Part shown: positions 48,407 to 56,188 of the stretch, one piece after another
Layout: the number at the start of each line of letters is the position of its first letter
Numbering within the stretch: position 1 is the first letter of the stretch
Source: Sideroxydans sp. CL21
GTDB lineage: Bacteria; Pseudomonadota; Gammaproteobacteria; Burkholderiales; Gallionellaceae
Assembly (NCBI RefSeq): GCF_902459525.1
Contig: NZ_LR699166.1
Span: 2,430,501 to 2,494,500 of the forward strand
Direction of reading: 5' to 3'
Length of the DNA stretch: 64,000 bases
The notes under the pieces: generated by a model
Told to the model about the DNA's origin: nothing
The model's database searches: none
The model's input: only the letters and a program-made list of their open reading frames with translations
Position numbers and translations under genes: made by a program

Positions 48407-49052
48407 TGCATCGACATGGTTGGCGCAGGTGGATGTCGGTTCTCCATGGCATCGACTGTACTGGACACTCCCAATTTCGCTGCTGGCCTGCATAATCGCA
48501 TCCATCTTGTTTGTTTACTCTATGGTGCATTCGGTTAGCCGCACACCGGAACCGGTACCTGTTGATGCCGAATTGATAGAGCTTCCCGCTTCTGTACTTC
48601 TGAAGCCCCTATCCCGTCAGAATGCACCTGCACCTAAACAAGCTTTGCCGCCAAAACAAATTCAGCAGGCCATTTCACCTGTTCAGCAAGATCAGCCAAG
48701 CGTGAACCCTGCACCGACTGCACCACCACCTGCCGCACCAGCCACAACATCCCCGGCAATTAACAACACACCCGAGACAGATAGAAATCGTAGTGCTCAG
48801 GCAATAGCCAAACCATTACCGGCCATCCCAGATGACTTGCGGCAAGATGCCATGAATGAAGTAGCTACTGCTCGGTTTCACATTGCCGTCGACGGCAGCG
48901 TAACTGTTGAACTTGTTAAGCCGACGCAAAATCCGCGTCTGAACAGATTGCTTTTGGGGACACTGAAATTCTGGAAATTCAATCCGGCAACTATTGATGG
49001 AAAACCTGTGGCTTCGGTAGAGGTCATCGTAGTTAGGGTTCAAGTTAACTAG
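48396..49052 (+). CDS. tonB: TonB-family energy transducer
   Basis: 218 residues. It has one membrane helix (about 25-47) and a Pro/Gln/Ala-rich linker (about 70-130, with PAPTAPPPAAPATT). The C-terminal TonB domain includes ATARFHIAVDGSVTVELVKP and LGTLKFWKFNPATIDGKP. ATG at 48396 overlaps exbD by 11 bp. With receptor 2 upstream this forms a dedicated uptake cluster, separate from any housekeeping TonB. Confidence 0.9.
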   Translation: MSTDASTWLAQVDVGSPWHRLYWTLPISLLACIIASILFVYSMVHSVSRTPEPVPVDAELIELPASVLLKPLSRQNAPAPKQALPPKQIQQAISPVQQDQPSVNPAPTAPPPAAPATTSPAINNTPETDRNRSAQAIAKPLPAIPDDLRQDAMNEVATARFHIAVDGSVTVELVKPTQNPRLNRLLLGTLKFWKFNPATIDGKPVASVEVIVVRVQVN

Positions 49053-49074
49053 CTGATAAGTTGTCTACTTCGTA

Positions 49075-49332
49075 ATGAAAAACACATATCTTACGACTGC
49101 CTTTTCTAACGTTGTTAAGGTGCGAGACAAAGGGATCGGGATTCCAATGCAGGATTGCGCTCAGATTTTTGAGCGCTATCATCGTGGAAGTAATGTAAAG
49201 GGAATTACTGGGACCGGTATCGGGCTATACTTGGTCAAAATGGTGATATCACTTCATGGTGGGGATGTATCAGTTAGCAGCACAGAAGGACGGGGATCAG
49301 AATTTACCGTGCGGTTGCCGTTTGAAACGTAA
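49075..49332 (+). pseudogene. Histidine kinase remnant (C-terminal ATPase half only)
   Basis: 85 codons. After about 14 unrelated residues the sequence is a clear HATPase_c end: VRDKGIGIP (G1 box), IFERYHRG (F box), GTGIGLYLVKMVISLHGG (G2 box) and EGRGSEFTVRLPF. The sensor, HAMP, phosphoacceptor His and N box are absent, and no response regulator lies nearby. It is a truncated leftover of a sensor kinase gene. Confidence 0.75.
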
Positions 49333-49391
49333 ACAATTACATAGTAAGGATATTTTGAATTGGTGTTCCCTGAATGATATGGGAGGCGCAC

Positions 49392-49676
49392 ATGAAATAT
49401 TTACTTATAGCTGCTATAGCATTAGTACTTTCTGGTTGCACAACGAATAGATCCAATGTGGATCCGTGGGTAGGTCACAAAATTTCTGAAGTTGAATCAG
49501 AATTTGGTGTGCCAACATCGAGCTCTGATAGTGGTGATGGTCTGCGAGTTATCACATGGGAGTTTGCCAATCCAAGGCGAACAACAAATATTTGTCGCAA
49601 GTCGTTTACCGTGGATGGTGCGGGAATAATTTCTCGAAGTTCATTTAGTGGTTGTTCTTTCTATTTTTCTGAATAG
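49392..49676 (+). CDS. Small lipoprotein, unknown function
   Basis: 94 residues from ATG 49392 (GGGAGG upstream). The signal MKYLLIAAIALVLSGC ends in a perfect lipobox LSGC. The mature part has WVGHKISEVESEFGVP, a SmpA/OmlA-like opening, and two further Cys. It is AT-rich like the kinase remnant before it. No partner is evident. Confidence 0.65.
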   Translation: MKYLLIAAIALVLSGCTTNRSNVDPWVGHKISEVESEFGVPTSSSDSGDGLRVITWEFANPRRTTNICRKSFTVDGAGIISRSSFSGCSFYFSE

Positions 49677-49732
49677 GTATTTGGAATAAGAAAGTGGGGC
49701 CGATCTATTCAAATTGAAACGGTTGTATGAGC

Positions 49733-50995
49733 TCATGGCTGCAAGTGAACCTCTACGGAGATGTGGGACAGACCTTTGAATTGCCTTAGCATAGTATGGT
49801 AGAAAGATGCCCCACGCTGAGGTTCGTGTGTGATTACGGAAACTACAGCACCAAGGTGCCCTGGGCCAAGCCGCCACACATGCAAATCAACCAATTTGTC
49901 GCCAGCCGTTTCGACTGCGCCCCGCACCTTGTTTGCCATCGAGTCGCCAGGACTGATGTCGACCAGAATCGCGCCGGTATCGCGAATCAACCCAAAAGAC
50001 CAGTTTGCGATCACGAATGCACCAATGATACCAGCGAGTGGATCCATCCATACCCAGCCAAAAGTCTTTGCCGAGATCAAACCGATAATTACCAGTACCG
50101 AAACTGCCGCATCGGCGATAACGTGAAAGTAAGCAGCGCGCATATTATGGTCGCGAGCGTCAATACCATAGTCGTCATGCACATGGCCATGTTCTTCAAA
50201 AGTTAAGCTATGTTCTCCAACCGGAAGCATTACCACCGCCCTGAACGCGTGCGGCTCGGGTATTGCCGTTGTTGATTCCAGGAAGTCCGTTGACCTGGCA
50301 AACTTGAACACCTGGAATTTTCCGTTTGGTCGAATAGTTGTGACTGTCACATCTTGTGCCGACAATTCCACACCTTCAAAAAGCGCGCGTATCCGAAAAA
50401 CAGGTGGTACGCCATCTTCGAAAATAGACAGCGCGTAAACCCCAGAGCCTGCTTTGATGTGCTGCACTTCTTCCTTGTGCTCATGGCCGACAAGTTCATT
50501 GTGCCCATGGCTGTGACCATGCCCATGGTGATCGCCGCCGTTTAACAACCATGCACTGGCAATATTGACCAGCAAACCGACCGCCGCAATAGGAATCGCC
50601 TCGCCGAAGTGAATGGGCACAGGTGACAGAAAGCGAGCAATAGCTTCATACCCAATCAGCAACGCGATCATCGCCAGGATGATCGCGCTAGTGAATCCTG
50701 CCAGATCGCCCAACTTGCCGGTTCCAAAGACAAAGCGTGGATCGTTGGCGTGCTTTCTGGCATAGGTATAGGCAAGTGCTGCAATCAACATCGCACCGGC
50801 ATGGGTGGACATATGCAAACCGTCTGCCACCAAGGCAAGTGAACCAAATAGTTTGCCCCCGACAATCTCAACGATCATCATCAAACTACAAAGAGCTATT
50901 ACCGCCCAGGTCTTGCGTTCGTTCTTGTCATGGCCTTCCCCTAAAAAGACGTGGTCATGACCAATACCAAACGGGGCATCATAAAATCTATTCAT
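49733..50995 (-). CDS. dmeF: CDF-family cation efflux protein, DmeF-like
   Basis: About 420 residues; ATG 50995 is preferred to a start 24 bases earlier. The cation diffusion facilitator core shows ADGLHMSTHAGAM and, in the second half, HVIADAAVSVLVIIG with the paired His/Asp metal site. A His-rich cytosolic loop (GGDHHGHGHSHGHNELVGHE) is followed by an inserted soluble segment of about 100 residues, the long form known from DmeF cobalt/nickel exporters. It lies 54 bp behind the csoR-type regulator on the same strand. Substrate is inferred as Co/Ni by family. Confidence 0.85.
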   Translation of the reverse strand: MNRFYDAPFGIGHDHVFLGEGHDKNERKTWAVIALCSLMMIVEIVGGKLFGSLALVADGLHMSTHAGAMLIAALAYTYARKHANDPRFVFGTGKLGDLAGFTSAIILAMIALLIGYEAIARFLSPVPIHFGEAIPIAAVGLLVNIASAWLLNGGDHHGHGHSHGHNELVGHEHKEEVQHIKAGSGVYALSIFEDGVPPVFRIRALFEGVELSAQDVTVTTIRPNGKFQVFKFARSTDFLESTTAIPEPHAFRAVVMLPVGEHSLTFEEHGHVHDDYGIDARDHNMRAAYFHVIADAAVSVLVIIGLISAKTFGWVWMDPLAGIIGAFVIANWSFGLIRDTGAILVDISPGDSMANKVRGAVETAGDKLVDLHVWRLGPGHLGAVVSVITHEPQRGASFYHTMLRQFKGLSHISVEVHLQP

Positions 50996-51049
50996 TGTGA
51001 ACTCACTTGAAATGACCAAACAATGTCGACCAGCTTCGCTGACTGTCTT

Positions 51050-51319
51050 CTAAAGGTACTTGGTGATTTCCTTGAACTCGCGAATGGTGTTGTTTGCGCC
51101 GCGAGTCCCTTTGCGAACGGAGTTTTCAAGGCAGTGATCGATGTGGTCATGAACCAGGGTTTTCTTGGCGCTGCTGATCGCTTTTTCGACGGCTTGCAGC
51201 TGTTGTGCAATGTCAAGACAGCCGCGATCTTCCTCCAGCATTGTAAGAATACTGTTCAGGTGGCCTTGGGCTCGTTTGAGCCGTTTGATTACTTCGGGGT
51301 GGGTGGCGTGTGTTGTCAT
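51050..51319 (-). CDS. CsoR/RcnR-family metal-sensing repressor
   Basis: 89 residues, all-helical, with the family pattern HPEVIKRLKRAQGHLNSIL and RGCLDIAQQLQAVEKAI. Candidate metal ligands are Cys34, His59 and Cys63, with His57/His62 close by. That spacing equals the Cys-His-Cys set of CsoR, although the N-terminal His residues and the DmeF neighbour fit RcnR/DmeR-type Co/Ni sensing. It probably represses itself and dmeF through the operator at 51333-51351. The start is only a few bases from the predicted transcription start. Confidence 0.87.
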   Translation of the reverse strand: MTTHATHPEVIKRLKRAQGHLNSILTMLEEDRGCLDIAQQLQAVEKAISSAKKTLVHDHIDHCLENSVRKGTRGANNTIREFKEITKYL

Positions 51320-51328
51320 AGTTTTTGT

Positions 51329-51357
51329 ATCCTATCCTACGGGGGGGGATATGGCAA
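51329..51357 (-). promoter_or_regulatory. csoR-dmeF promoter with G-tract operator
   Basis: On the minus strand TTGCCA (complement of 51352-51357) and TAGGAT (complement of 51329-51334) are 17 bp apart. The spacer contains a 19-bp element at 51333-51351 (plus strand TATCC-TAC-G8-GATA), i.e. TATCC/GGATA inverted ends around an eight-G tract. This is the type of site bound by CsoR/RcnR proteins. The csoR ATG follows within about 10 bases, so the mRNA may be nearly leaderless. Confidence 0.78.
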
Positions 51358-51391
51358 TACAGTAAATGCTGAAAAAATATGTGGAAAATTG

Positions 51392-51419
51392 TTGACAATG
51401 ATTTCAAATGCCATAAAAT
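51392..51419 (+). promoter_or_regulatory. Promoter of the NRMT-1 leader
   Basis: TTGACA (51392-51397) and TAAAAT (51414-51419) are 16 bp apart, a strong sigma-70 match. Transcription would start near 51426, about 600 bases before the transporter gene, and diverge from the csoR promoter. Confidence 0.7.
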
Positions 51420-51425
51420 GCGGCC

Positions 51426-52027
51426 CATCTCATTTCCTCAGGGAGGCATCATGGATAGTGGCCCTAGTAGCTTAAACCGCGTTAGCTAATCAGCAAATTC
51501 GCAGGCCCTGTCTTTGACTCCCGCCGCCGTCTCGCTGATTTAGCGGGACGGTGCCCCAGCAGCAAATCCCTATAACCCGCACATGCGGGTTGCTCTGAGC
51601 ACCTCCACCGGATTGTTGTAATCCGCCGTGTTGTCTTGTGTCGTCGCAGCGTTGCTGCGTAGCGATGTTTGGCTTGTGCACTGATTCCGATCAGGCATCA
51701 ACACGGCATATCGATAATGCATTGTTTGTCCGCTTTGCGTGGCAAACGCATTTATGCGAGGTGCAATCATGATCATCAAAACTTTCTTTACTAAAGTAAT
51801 GCTTCATTTCATCAATGGTATCCGTCGGGCTTCTGCCCGGCTTGTCCACGTGTACAACGTCGGCAAGGTTGTCTTTGCCTGCAACAGCCACTTGGCTACG
51901 CCTGCGGGCAGCAGCATATATGGCGTGTTGATATCCAGCGATACCGCTCGGCAATGGCTGTGACAACGCAATCGGAGGCGGCCATTGGCCGCCTCTTGGG
52001 AATAGCGCAATCTTTAGGAATACACTC
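51426..52027 (+). promoter_or_regulatory. Long structured 5' leader of the NRMT-1 gene
   Basis: Between the promoter and the transporter lies a row of hairpins: 51527-51551 (10-bp stem CCGTCTCGCT with one G-U pair), 51574-51591 (8 bp, AACCCGCA), 51609-51625 (CGGATT/AATCCG), 51645-51659 (CGCAGC/GCTGCG), 51681-51694 (CTGAT/ATCAG) and 51975-51995 (9 bp, GAGGCGGCC). A small ORF (51769-51963) lies before the last hairpin. The array looks like a cis-regulatory leader. It does not match the M-box or yybP-ykoY consensus as I know them. Metal sensing is inference. Confidence 0.6.
51769..51963 (+). CDS. 64-residue ORF in the NRMT-1 leader
   Basis: ATG at 51769 has GAGGTG four bases upstream. The product begins MIIKTFFTKVMLHFINGIRR, an amphipathic basic N-terminus, continues with LVHVYNVGKVVFACNSHL and ends ARQWL, 12 bp before the last hairpin of the leader. 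It could be a regulatory leader peptide or a small membrane-associated protein. I do not recognise it. It is distinct from E. coli MntS and MgtL by eye. Confidence 0.45.
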   Translation: MIIKTFFTKVMLHFINGIRRASARLVHVYNVGKVVFACNSHLATPAGSSIYGVLISSDTARQWL

Positions 52028-53689
52028 ATGACAATAGTTAAACAAACTGCCGTGCTTGATAGCGCACATATTGGCGACATCCGGGGCGCCTTGGGCACGA
52101 TTCGCCACGGTGATGTAGGCCCCAGGAACGGACTGTGGCATCGCATCAAGACACTGCTGGCGATTATTGGACCGGGCATCATCGTGATGGTCGGCGACAA
52201 CGATGCCGGCGCCTTCGGTACTTATTCCCAGGCTGGACAGAACTACGGCACGAGCCTGCTCTGGGTGCTCGCCTTGCTGATTCCGGTTCTTTACGTGAAT
52301 CAGGAAATGGTCTTGCGCCTCGGTGCGGTCACCGGCGTCGGCCACGCCCGGCTTATTCTCGAACGTTTTGGCAAATTCTGGGGTGCGTTCAGCGTCATCG
52401 ACTTATTCATCCTTAACGCACTGACCATCGTCACCGAGTTTATAGGTATCAGTCTTGGCCTAGGGTTTCTCGGTGTCTCTAAGTTCGCCGGGATCGCCAT
52501 CGCGGCCGTGCTGATCATCATTGCAGCAGGAACGGGTGACTTTCGTCGCTTCGAACGCATTTCACTGATTTTGGTAGTTGGTAGCCTGTTGTTGGTGCCG
52601 ATCTTCATCATGGTGCACCCGGCAATGCCCCAGGTTGTCCATGACTTCGTGATACCTCAAATGCCGAAGGAGGCCAAACTCAGTGACATCATGCTGCTGA
52701 TCATTGCCATTATCGGAACGACGGTCGCGCCCTGGCAACTTTTCTTCCAGCAAAGCTATGTGATCGACAAGCGAATCACGCCACGTTTCATCAAATACGG
52801 CCGCATTGACCTGTGGTTAGGCATCATTATCGTGATCGTTGGCGCGGCAGCCATGATCGCGTTTACTGCGGAGATTTTTGCCGGTCGTCCGGAGTTCGGC
52901 AATTTCACGGATGCCGGCGGTATTGCGACGGGTCTTGCCACTTACCACAGCAAACTGATGGGAACCTTGTTCGCCGTTGCACTGATTGATGCCTGTATTA
53001 TTGGCGCCGCGGCGGTTTCGCTGTCAACAGCCTATGCCATCGGCGACGTACTGTCGCTGAAGCATTCTCTCCATCGCAAGCCGTCCGAGGCCAAGGGTTT
53101 CTACGCGGTCTATGTGGCGCTGATCGTGGTTGCAGTGGCATTGGTGGTTATGCCGGGTGTACCCCTTGGCCTCCTGACCAACGCTGTGCAAACGCTGGCT
53201 GGAATATTGTTGCCAAGTGCGTCGGTATTTTTACTCCTGCTGTGCAACGACAAAGAAGTGCTTGGCCCTTGGGTCAATAGCAAAAGCACCAACCTCTTCA
53301 CTGCCATTGTGTGCGGTATTCTCGTGCTCCTGTCGTTAATTCTGACGGCTTCCATGGTGTTCCCGGATATTTCTGGCGATTCGATCATGCTGATTCTCGC
53401 CGGCGGCGGCATTACTGGCCTGCTGATCGCGATCGGCATGTGGGCTCTGCGCATATACAAGGCGGCTGAACGCCGAGAATTCGAAGCTGAACCTTCAGTG
53501 ACTTATGCTGCCAAGGATGCCATCAACTGGCGGATGCCGCCGCTGAATGAACTGAAACCGCCTCAATTATCGTTCACGACGCGAGTCTGGCTGGGAATAT
53601 TGCGCGCTTATCTGGTGATAGCTACTGTCATGGTCGCCTACAAGGTCATCCAACTGGCATTTGGACACGCTCAAATTTATAAATATTAG
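52028..53689 (+). CDS. NRAMP-related magnesium-type transporter (NRMT 1)
   Basis: 553 residues, LeuT/NRAMP fold with about 12 helices. In helix 1 the canonical DPGN is replaced by DNDAG (57-61). In helix 6 the metal-binding Met is replaced by Ala, seen as TTVAPWQLFFQQ (A234-P-W). These two changes mark the NRMT branch, reported to move Mg2+ and Mn2+ rather than soft transition metals. After helix 11 a soluble linker of about 40 residues leads to a last helix TTRVWLGILRAYLVIATVMV. That last part matches a separate small gene behind NRMT 2. The N-terminal 35 residues are an extra cytosolic arm. Substrate is by family. Confidence 0.8.
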   Translation: MTIVKQTAVLDSAHIGDIRGALGTIRHGDVGPRNGLWHRIKTLLAIIGPGIIVMVGDNDAGAFGTYSQAGQNYGTSLLWVLALLIPVLYVNQEMVLRLGAVTGVGHARLILERFGKFWGAFSVIDLFILNALTIVTEFIGISLGLGFLGVSKFAGIAIAAVLIIIAAGTGDFRRFERISLILVVGSLLLVPIFIMVHPAMPQVVHDFVIPQMPKEAKLSDIMLLIIAIIGTTVAPWQLFFQQSYVIDKRITPRFIKYGRIDLWLGIIIVIVGAAAMIAFTAEIFAGRPEFGNFTDAGGIATGLATYHSKLMGTLFAVALIDACIIGAAAVSLSTAYAIGDVLSLKHSLHRKPSEAKGFYAVYVALIVVAVALVVMPGVPLGLLTNAVQTLAGILLPSASVFLLLLCNDKEVLGPWVNSKSTNLFTAIVCGILVLLSLILTASMVFPDISGDSIMLILAGGGITGLLIAIGMWALRIYKAAERREFEAEPSVTYAAKDAINWRMPPLNELKPPQLSFTTRVWLGILRAYLVIATVMVAYKVIQLAFGHAQIYKY

Positions 53690-53699
53690 AGAATTCACC

Positions 53700-55331
53700 A
53701 TGAGCAAAATCCGCTGGAATCTTAATCCTCGTGCCTGCATCGCAGGCGAGAGGAAGAAAAGCGACGTGGCTATTCAGCGAATCGTTGCAAATAAAGTTCA
53801 AGCAACAATAGTGAATGTTGCAATATTAACGCAACATTATTTTCATATTATCTTGGCTATGTTTGATTCGAAAATGGTGCCTGCCAGGCAGCGACTCCCC
53901 GGGCACCGTAATACTTCCTTGGCAAAGCAATTCATATTCGTTTTGCTGTCTGGAGCTTTTTTCTGTGTTCCCCATACGGTGATTGCTGAAACAGGGGCGC
54001 AAGACACAACCTCATCGAATATCGATTTAGCTGCAATCGAAGTCTCTCCGCCCGCTAAAAATTTGACAGATAACCTGCCACTGGCACCAAAAGGATGGGG
54101 GGTTTATGGCCAATTCACCGGAGTCAGCCAAACGCACCCGGGATTCTCGTCGCCTTATCAAGGCCAAAACAGTTTGAGTTCGGGTGCCGCGAGTACTGAA
54201 ACGACCGATGTGACGGTATTTGCGGGGATGCGTCTCTGGAATGGTGGGGAGCTTTGGATGAATCCGGAAGTCGACCAGGGGTTTGGCTTCAACAATACCC
54301 TTGGAATGGCCGGTTTTCCAAGTGGTGAGTCATACAAGGTTGGGGCAAATACCCCCTACCTTCGCCTGCCTCGGCTGTTTTACCGGCAGACCGTCAATCT
54401 GGGTGGAAAAGAGCAAACCGTCGCGCCAGGGGCCAACCAGATAGGTGGAACCCAAACTGCTGACAACATTATCATGACGCTCGGCAAGTTTTCCGTGGTA
54501 GACATTTTCGATACCAATTCCTATGCACATGACCCACGAGCCGATTTTATGAACTGGTCGATCGTGGAGTCGGGCGCTTTCGACTATGCGGCCGATGCTT
54601 GGGGCTTTGCCAAAGGTGTTTCCCTCGAATGGACGCAATCCTGGTGGACTTTGCGTAGCGGATTCTTCGATCTGTCCACGATCCCGAATACAACGATTTT
54701 GGATCAATCATTCAGGCAACATGAATGGGTCGGCGAAGCCGAGGAGAGACATCAACTGTGGGAGCATCCGGGCAAACTGAAGCTATTGTACTTTGTCAAC
54801 CAAGGGGACTTTGGAAATTATGCAGATGCAGTGCAACTCGCACAAAGAACAGGCAGCACGCCGAATACTTCCCTAGTCCGGCGCTACAGTTCGCGCCCTG
54901 GAGGCGCTGTCAATCTGGAACAGGAAGTCTCTGCCAATATGGGATTGTTTGCCAGAGCAAGCATGAATGACGGCAGCAAGGAAGCTGATGAATTCTCCGA
55001 GATCAACCAGTCAGTCACTGCAGGGCTATCCTTGAAAGGTGACCAATGGGGGCGTCACGACGATACGTTCGGCTGGGCCGCCGTAGTCAATGGAATTTCA
55101 AGCGATGCGCGCAGTTATTTTGCAGCCGGGGGTATGGGGATATTGATTGGTGATGGACGGCTTCCGCATTACGGCTCGGAGAAGATCATGGAAACTTATT
55201 ATTCCTATGCCGTGCATGCGTTTGAGCACCTGATGCTCACATTGAACTACCAGTACGTTGTTAATCCAGCCTATAACCAAGACCGGGGTCCGGTATCGAT
55301 TATTGGTGCCCGTGTGCATATGGAGTTTTAA
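53700..55331 (+). CDS. OprB-like outer-membrane porin
   Basis: 543 residues if it starts at ATG 53700, 10 bp behind NRMT 1. The carbohydrate-selective porin pattern is seen in WGVYGQFTGVSQTHPGFSSP and YQGQNSLSSG, then ELWMNPEVDQGFGFNNTLG, and it ends GARVHMEF with a terminal Phe. The signal peptide lies at about residues 77-98 (FIFVLLSGAFFCVPHTVIAE), far from the N-terminus. The first 55-70 codons, which include a hairpin at 53728-53750, may therefore be an untranslated leader; ATG 53859 or 53874 would then be the start, though neither has a ribosome site. A pathway for ions or small solutes is the likely role. Confidence 0.72.
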   Translation: MSKIRWNLNPRACIAGERKKSDVAIQRIVANKVQATIVNVAILTQHYFHIILAMFDSKMVPARQRLPGHRNTSLAKQFIFVLLSGAFFCVPHTVIAETGAQDTTSSNIDLAAIEVSPPAKNLTDNLPLAPKGWGVYGQFTGVSQTHPGFSSPYQGQNSLSSGAASTETTDVTVFAGMRLWNGGELWMNPEVDQGFGFNNTLGMAGFPSGESYKVGANTPYLRLPRLFYRQTVNLGGKEQTVAPGANQIGGTQTADNIIMTLGKFSVVDIFDTNSYAHDPRADFMNWSIVESGAFDYAADAWGFAKGVSLEWTQSWWTLRSGFFDLSTIPNTTILDQSFRQHEWVGEAEERHQLWEHPGKLKLLYFVNQGDFGNYADAVQLAQRTGSTPNTSLVRRYSSRPGGAVNLEQEVSANMGLFARASMNDGSKEADEFSEINQSVTAGLSLKGDQWGRHDDTFGWAAVVNGISSDARSYFAAGGMGILIGDGRLPHYGSEKIMETYYSYAVHAFEHLMLTLNYQYVVNPAYNQDRGPVSIIGARVHMEF

Positions 55332-55372
55332 CTTCGAAATGTTAATCGTTATGAGTCTGAAGGGCATTCCCT

Positions 55373-55870
55373 ATGCATATGGCTAAAATAATTTTGGCTA
55401 CGGCGATCATTCTTTCATTCATTAGGTTCGCCGTTGCAGAAGAATCCACACCCTCTTCAACTTCACTTGATTTCAATACTATTGTGATTGAAGTATTGGG
55501 AGAGGTTCCGGGCTTAACTCAGGAACAATTGGTCAGCTATTTGATCAAGAAAATGCAAGCTGCAACCGATACTCATTGGCATTCTGTTGCGGTGAAACCG
55601 GGAGAGGCAGATTCACCCAACCGTGTGGTTTGGACTTTCAAGACATTGCGAAAAGTAGTCTGGAAGGGAGGATCCCATAAAGGGTTTCAGTCGCCCGCAC
55701 ATTCGGAGACTTATCTCAGGGCAGAGGCAAAACTATATTTTATGGGAGTCTACCAGATGACCATGGATACGCACCCCTCGGTCAGTAGTGACGACTATCA
55801 GTTTTTATCAGAAATGGCACACAACGCAGCCCATGCCATGTTCGTCGAAAACAAACCAGATATTCAATGA
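55373..55870 (+). CDS. Secreted protein of unknown function between porin and NRMT 2
   Basis: 165 residues with two close starts (ATG 55373 and 55379). A signal peptide ends RFAVA-EES. The mature protein is mixed alpha/beta with WHSVAVKPGEADSPNRVVWTFK in two parts of that run, several His, and HNAAHAMFVE at the end. No cysteines and no membrane helix. It should be periplasmic. I do not recognise a family. Its place between the porin and the second transporter suggests a part in the same uptake route. Confidence 0.6.
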   Translation: MHMAKIILATAIILSFIRFAVAEESTPSSTSLDFNTIVIEVLGEVPGLTQEQLVSYLIKKMQAATDTHWHSVAVKPGEADSPNRVVWTFKTLRKVVWKGGSHKGFQSPAHSETYLRAEAKLYFMGVYQMTMDTHPSVSSDDYQFLSEMAHNAAHAMFVENKPDIQ

Positions 55871-56188
55871 AGATGCCGCTTTCGCTACAACGGGAGCCAA
55901 ATATTGATGCAACCAGATTTGGTAGACATTTATGCCGTGCACTTCCGCGTAGAGCTTAAGCAATTAGAGATACTAAATGAGCCAAACTTTCCGTAATTCT
56001 GGCGAAAACATTACCCATTCATGCCGTTGTGACTGGCAATAATTCAGTGACTTAAGCATGGAAGCGATAAATCAAATCAATGCCTCATAACTCGACACAC
56101 TTGTCAGCATGACGACCGCATTTGTGCTCGGAAGTGTTATACCCTTCTAATTAAGGATCGATACAAGCACCCTCACATTGGGACCAAT
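55871..56188. other. 318-bp spacer before NRMT 2
   Basis: No gene and no clear promoter. Unlike the leader of NRMT 1 it shows no run of hairpins, so the two transporters seem to be controlled differently, or this one is read from upstream. Confidence 0.4.

Noticed and set aside
51481-52027. M-box or yybP-ykoY riboswitch before NRMT 1
   Set aside because: The hairpin order and the conserved single-stranded parts of these classes, as far as I can recall them, are not seen. It is kept as an unassigned structured leader.
52028-53689. Classical MntH manganese/iron transporter
   Set aside because: Helix 1 has DNDAG instead of DPGN and helix 6 has Ala instead of the metal-binding Met, which fits the NRMT branch.
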